Assembly: GCA_031550125.1 (NCBI GenBank)
Contig: JAVBOW010000009.1
Span: 16,318 to 80,317, forward strand
Direction of reading: 5' to 3'
From: JAVBOW01 sp031550125
GTDB lineage: Bacteria > Bacteroidota > Bacteroidia > Bacteroidales > Rikenellaceae
DNA length: 64,000 nt
In this document: positions 61,905-64,000 of the stretch, one piece after another
How positions within the stretch are numbered: the stretch's first letter is position 1
How the letters are laid out: every line of letters begins with the position of its first letter
Made by a program: the position numbers and the translations under genes
The notes under the pieces: generated by a model
Told to the model about the DNA's origin: nothing
What the model saw: the letters and a program-made list of their open reading frames with translations, nothing else
Databases searched by the model: none

Positions 61905-61929
61905 AAGGCGGAGCAATCCGCCTTTTTTT
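61905..61929 (+). terminator. Terminator of the HU-like to secG operon
   Basis: AAGGCGGA-GCAA-TCCGCCTT followed by a T-run. Confidence 0.9.
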
Positions 61930-61961
61930 GTTATATAACATGCATTTATAACAATTTTTAT

Positions 61962-61969
61962 TACCTTTG
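61962..61969 (+). promoter_or_regulatory. -7 box before the first peptide gene
   Basis: TACCTTTG, 28 nt before the ATG. The same box and a similar leader precede the second peptide gene. Confidence 0.6.
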
Positions 61970-61997
61970 CAGGTCGGACAATCTAAAACCAAAGCAT

Positions 61998-62150
61998 ATG
62001 GAAAGGACACCAATCACCGGAATGCCCTGCATGCAGCATGCAGAGTATATCGCACCTGCAGTGGAAATTGCAGAGATCAATGTTGAACAAGGCTTCGCCA
62101 TCTCAGTCCCCGGCACGTTACCCGGCTTCGGCGACGGCGGCACGTGGTAA
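61998..62150 (+). CDS. Short conserved peptide (50 aa) upstream of a fimbrillin gene
   Basis: MERTPITGMPCMQHAEYIAP followed by AVEIAEINVEQGFAISVPGT and a Gly-rich end (GFGDGGTW). No signal peptide. The central AEYIAPAVEIAEINVEQGFA resembles short Bacteroidetes peptides with the pattern YIAPxVExxEVxVExGFA, and the start of a second member lies at 63906. It has its own promoter and ends 20 nt before the fimbrillin gene. Function unknown; whether it is translated or is a leader is open. Confidence 0.6.
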   Translation: MERTPITGMPCMQHAEYIAPAVEIAEINVEQGFAISVPGTLPGFGDGGTW

Positions 62151-62170
62151 CCCATCAAAAGAAAAGAAGA

Positions 62171-63787
62171 ATGAAAAAGATCTTATTGTTTTCGGCCGCC
62201 GCAATGCTGGCGGCAGGCTGCGCCAAAGAGCAGGCCGACGTTAACGTTAAAGACGGAAAGACCGCAGGCATAGTAGTGAACGTGGAGTCCGCAACCCAGA
62301 GGGCGGAAGGTAACGCCGATTTCCGGGTGTCGGAATGGAACTGGAGTCCTTCGCGCGTGGCGATGGACGGCACAGGCAACCTCTCGTGGGAAGCCGGCGA
62401 CCAAATAGGCATATATGAAGTGGCCGCCTCAGGAGATACATACAGCACTCCTGCGGAAACGTTTACCGTTGCATCTGGCGAGGAAGGCTCCGCATCGGCT
62501 AATTTCACTGGCCTGGCAGGCTTTATCAAAGCAGGCGAACGCTACAGGGCTATGTATCCGGCAAGCCGTATCGATGCGGCGGCTCCTGCGGAATGGACAA
62601 TCGTAGATCCCCAGGTACAGCCTGTCACTAATTCCAGCGCCCACCTGAAAGATTACGTACTGATGGCTTCGCCGCTTAGCTCTGCCTCCGGCGAGGATGC
62701 CGCAACCTTCACCATGCAACACCTTACCTCGTTGCTGGAATTCCACATAACCAACAGCGCAGCCACTTCGCCAACCTTGACCAAAGTATTCCTCAACGAC
62801 AATTCAGGCAACAAATCGTTCGCCACCAAGTTGTCCGCAGGTATCGACGGCGAAGGCAACGCCTCCACTCCTATCGTTTACGGCGACGCCAACGCCAATA
62901 TGAAGAATATCGTGACGCTCAACGTTTCCGACGCCCACCCGCTTACTTCCGACGCCGCAAAGCTCTGGATGGTAGTACGCACGAGAGACCTGATCACCTC
63001 CACCCGCGCCGTCACCTTAGCCGTGGAAACTTCGGAAGGAACGCAAAAGATGCTAAGGCAACTCCCCCTCATCGCAGCCGGAGACTATGGTTTTATACCC
63101 GGTTACCGTTATCAGGTGGACCTCAACTGGGCGGATATGGCCATTCCAGCTGGCCCGGGTGAATATAAGTTGGGATGGATAAGCACTGCAGGAACAGCCG
63201 CAAAATCAAGGCAGCAGACTTTCCCCGACGCCCCCACCGTAACGGCGCCTGAAGTTACCATCACCTCTGCGCTGCAAAAAACCACCAACGAAACAGGCGG
63301 CGCTACTCCCAGCGACGCTCAATGGGGAGGTCAAATGACCCCTACGGTAGTGCCGTTAGGTTCCGACGCCTCAATGGAAGAACTCAACAACGAGACGACC
63401 TACGTGTTCACCAAATACAAATCCGAAACCAATGCACTCACGCTCAAAAGGATCAGGTTCAACATCCGCCGCCAGGATTCAGACGCAGGTAAAGGAGTGG
63501 CCGTCTTCTATAAAATCGGCAGCGGCGATTTCGTGAATATCCTTAAAAAGACCGATCTCATGGCAGCCAACAGCAATGCGGGGAATCTTATTGACATAGT
63601 CCTGCCAACGCCTGTCAATATAGCCGCCGGAGAGGAAGTCACCATCAAATTCGTCCAGTTCTGGAAAACGGCCAACAGCAATGCCTGCATGTGGTTCTTC
63701 AACAGCGCATGGGCAGTTACCGCCACCAACACCAAAGGTACGGGCGAAGCCCTCACCATCATAGGCGACGTGGTTCCCAACCCCTAA
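62171..63787 (+). CDS. Fimbrillin-like lipoprotein
   Basis: 538 aa from the ATG at 62171, lipobox AAGC (Cys17). Pattern of the fimbrillin/Mfa family: NLSWEAGDQIGIYEV, then PAETFTVASGEEGSASANFT, YRAMYPASRID and FTMQHLTSLLEFHIT, a two-domain transthyretin-like fold. The C-terminal third (about 360-538) is a separate beta-rich domain with TYVFTKYKSETNALTLKRIR and MWFFNSAWAVTATNTKG. Such proteins are fimbrial or surface stalk subunits exported as lipoproteins. An ATG at 62144 overlaps the peptide gene and was not chosen. Confidence 0.85.
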   Translation: MKKILLFSAAAMLAAGCAKEQADVNVKDGKTAGIVVNVESATQRAEGNADFRVSEWNWSPSRVAMDGTGNLSWEAGDQIGIYEVAASGDTYSTPAETFTVASGEEGSASANFTGLAGFIKAGERYRAMYPASRIDAAAPAEWTIVDPQVQPVTNSSAHLKDYVLMASPLSSASGEDAATFTMQHLTSLLEFHITNSAATSPTLTKVFLNDNSGNKSFATKLSAGIDGEGNASTPIVYGDANANMKNIVTLNVSDAHPLTSDAAKLWMVVRTRDLITSTRAVTLAVETSEGTQKMLRQLPLIAAGDYGFIPGYRYQVDLNWADMAIPAGPGEYKLGWISTAGTAAKSRQQTFPDAPTVTAPEVTITSALQKTTNETGGATPSDAQWGGQMTPTVVPLGSDASMEELNNETTYVFTKYKSETNALTLKRIRFNIRRQDSDAGKGVAVFYKIGSGDFVNILKKTDLMAANSNAGNLIDIVLPTPVNIAAGEEVTIKFVQFWKTANSNACMWFFNSAWAVTATNTKGTGEALTIIGDVVPNP

Positions 63788-63806
63788 CGGGTTGCGTTGA
63801 AATATG

Positions 63807-63836
63807 AAAAAAGCGGGGAAATTTCCCCGCTTTTTT
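63807..63836 (+). terminator. Terminator of the fimbrillin gene
   Basis: AAAAAAGCGGGGAAA and TTTCCCCGCTTTTTT form a perfect palindrome that ends in a T-run. Confidence 0.9.
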
Positions 63837-63867
63837 CGTTTATTTTAATCGTTTTATGAAAAATTAC

Positions 63868-63875
63868 TACCTTTG
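63868..63875 (+). promoter_or_regulatory. -7 box before the second peptide gene
   Basis: TACCTTTG, 30 nt before the ATG at 63906, followed by a leader similar to that at 61970. Confidence 0.6.
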
Positions 63876-63905
63876 TAAGTCGTAAATCTCAAACTAAGAC
63901 CATAT

Positions 63906-64000
63906 ATGGAAAAGAAAAACACATTGACGGCGCAGGCGTTATTCGCCGAGGCCTATATCGCTCCCTCGGTGGAGGTGATCGAAGTATCGGCGGAGGAAGG
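63906..64000 (+). CDS. Second short conserved peptide gene (cut by window end)
   Basis: Reads MEKKNTLTAQALFAEAYIAP, then SVEVIEVSAEEG up to the window edge. It shares AEAYIAPSVEVIEVSAEEG with the peptide at 61998 (same pattern, different residues). By analogy another fimbrillin-like gene may follow outside the window. Confidence 0.55.
   Translation, partial: MEKKNTLTAQALFAEAYIAPSVEVIEVSAEE

Overview
The window looks like a chromosomal segment of a GC-rich member of the Bacteroidales. Evidence: many upstream regions carry the Bacteroidetes promoter pattern (TTTG, about 19 bp, TAnnTTTG); secreted proteins are mostly lipoproteins or periplasmic proteins; and typical Bacteroidetes families occur (DUF2961, DUF2891, DUF4348, DUF4369-thioredoxin, fimbrillin-like, HU-CCDC81-like, LptE next to SecG, short arginine decarboxylase). 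The high GC content would fit an Alistipes/Rikenellaceae-type organism, but this is a guess. Isoleucine codon ATA is used very often even in housekeeping genes.

Layout. 1-5.3 kb: DUF2961 lipoprotein (cut by the window edge) and lepA on the minus strand; a UbiA-type prenyltransferase and a serine hydrolase on plus. 5.3-12.7 kb: an ACT-domain protein divergent from lysC-lysA, then pheT and guaA. 12.8-16.5 kb: a GH2 enzyme and a serine-type sulfatase, probably one catabolic unit. 16.7-26.8 kb: an XRE-type regulator divergent from a ten-gene cluster. The cluster encodes a predicted outer-membrane barrel, several small secreted proteins (DUF6175, LPP20-like), a zinc-ribbon membrane protein, an SPFH protein with a C-terminal GYF_2 domain, a second GYF_2 protein and a small membrane protein. 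I regard it as the best candidate for an undescribed envelope-spanning system. 26.8-30.4 kb: two paralogous leucine-rich-repeat lipoproteins and a DUF4348 lipoprotein, in AT-richer DNA.

30.6-41.7 kb: GH115, a long-chain acyl-CoA ligase, plsY, a YitT-family protein, a cation-efflux protein, a TPR protein, tadA and aspS. 41.8-46.6 kb: tRNA-Val, a small islet holding a DUF2891 gene and ending in a decayed copy of the tRNA 3' half, then a GH3 enzyme with permuted domains. 46.7-49.3 kb: thioredoxin-like protein, TMEM175-like channel, tRNA-Glu and rpsT. 49.3-54 kb: an iron-complex type ABC importer operon divergent from an aminotransferase. 54-58.2 kb: a carboxypeptidase-regulatory-like protein, GH43, a small lipoprotein and arginine decarboxylase. 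58.4-61.9 kb: an operon of a membrane-anchored HU-like protein, a sigma-54 activator without receiver domain, lptE, a TPR-like protein and secG. 61.9-64 kb: a roughly 50-residue peptide gene plus a fimbrillin-like lipoprotein, followed by the start of a second peptide gene under the same type of leader.

An interspersed repeat runs through the window: seven copies, a short form of about 115 bp and a long form of about 215 bp that carries an extra hairpin of about 110 nt. It lies mostly at gene ends and often next to carbohydrate-active enzyme genes. No CRISPR array, transposase, integrase or rRNA was seen.
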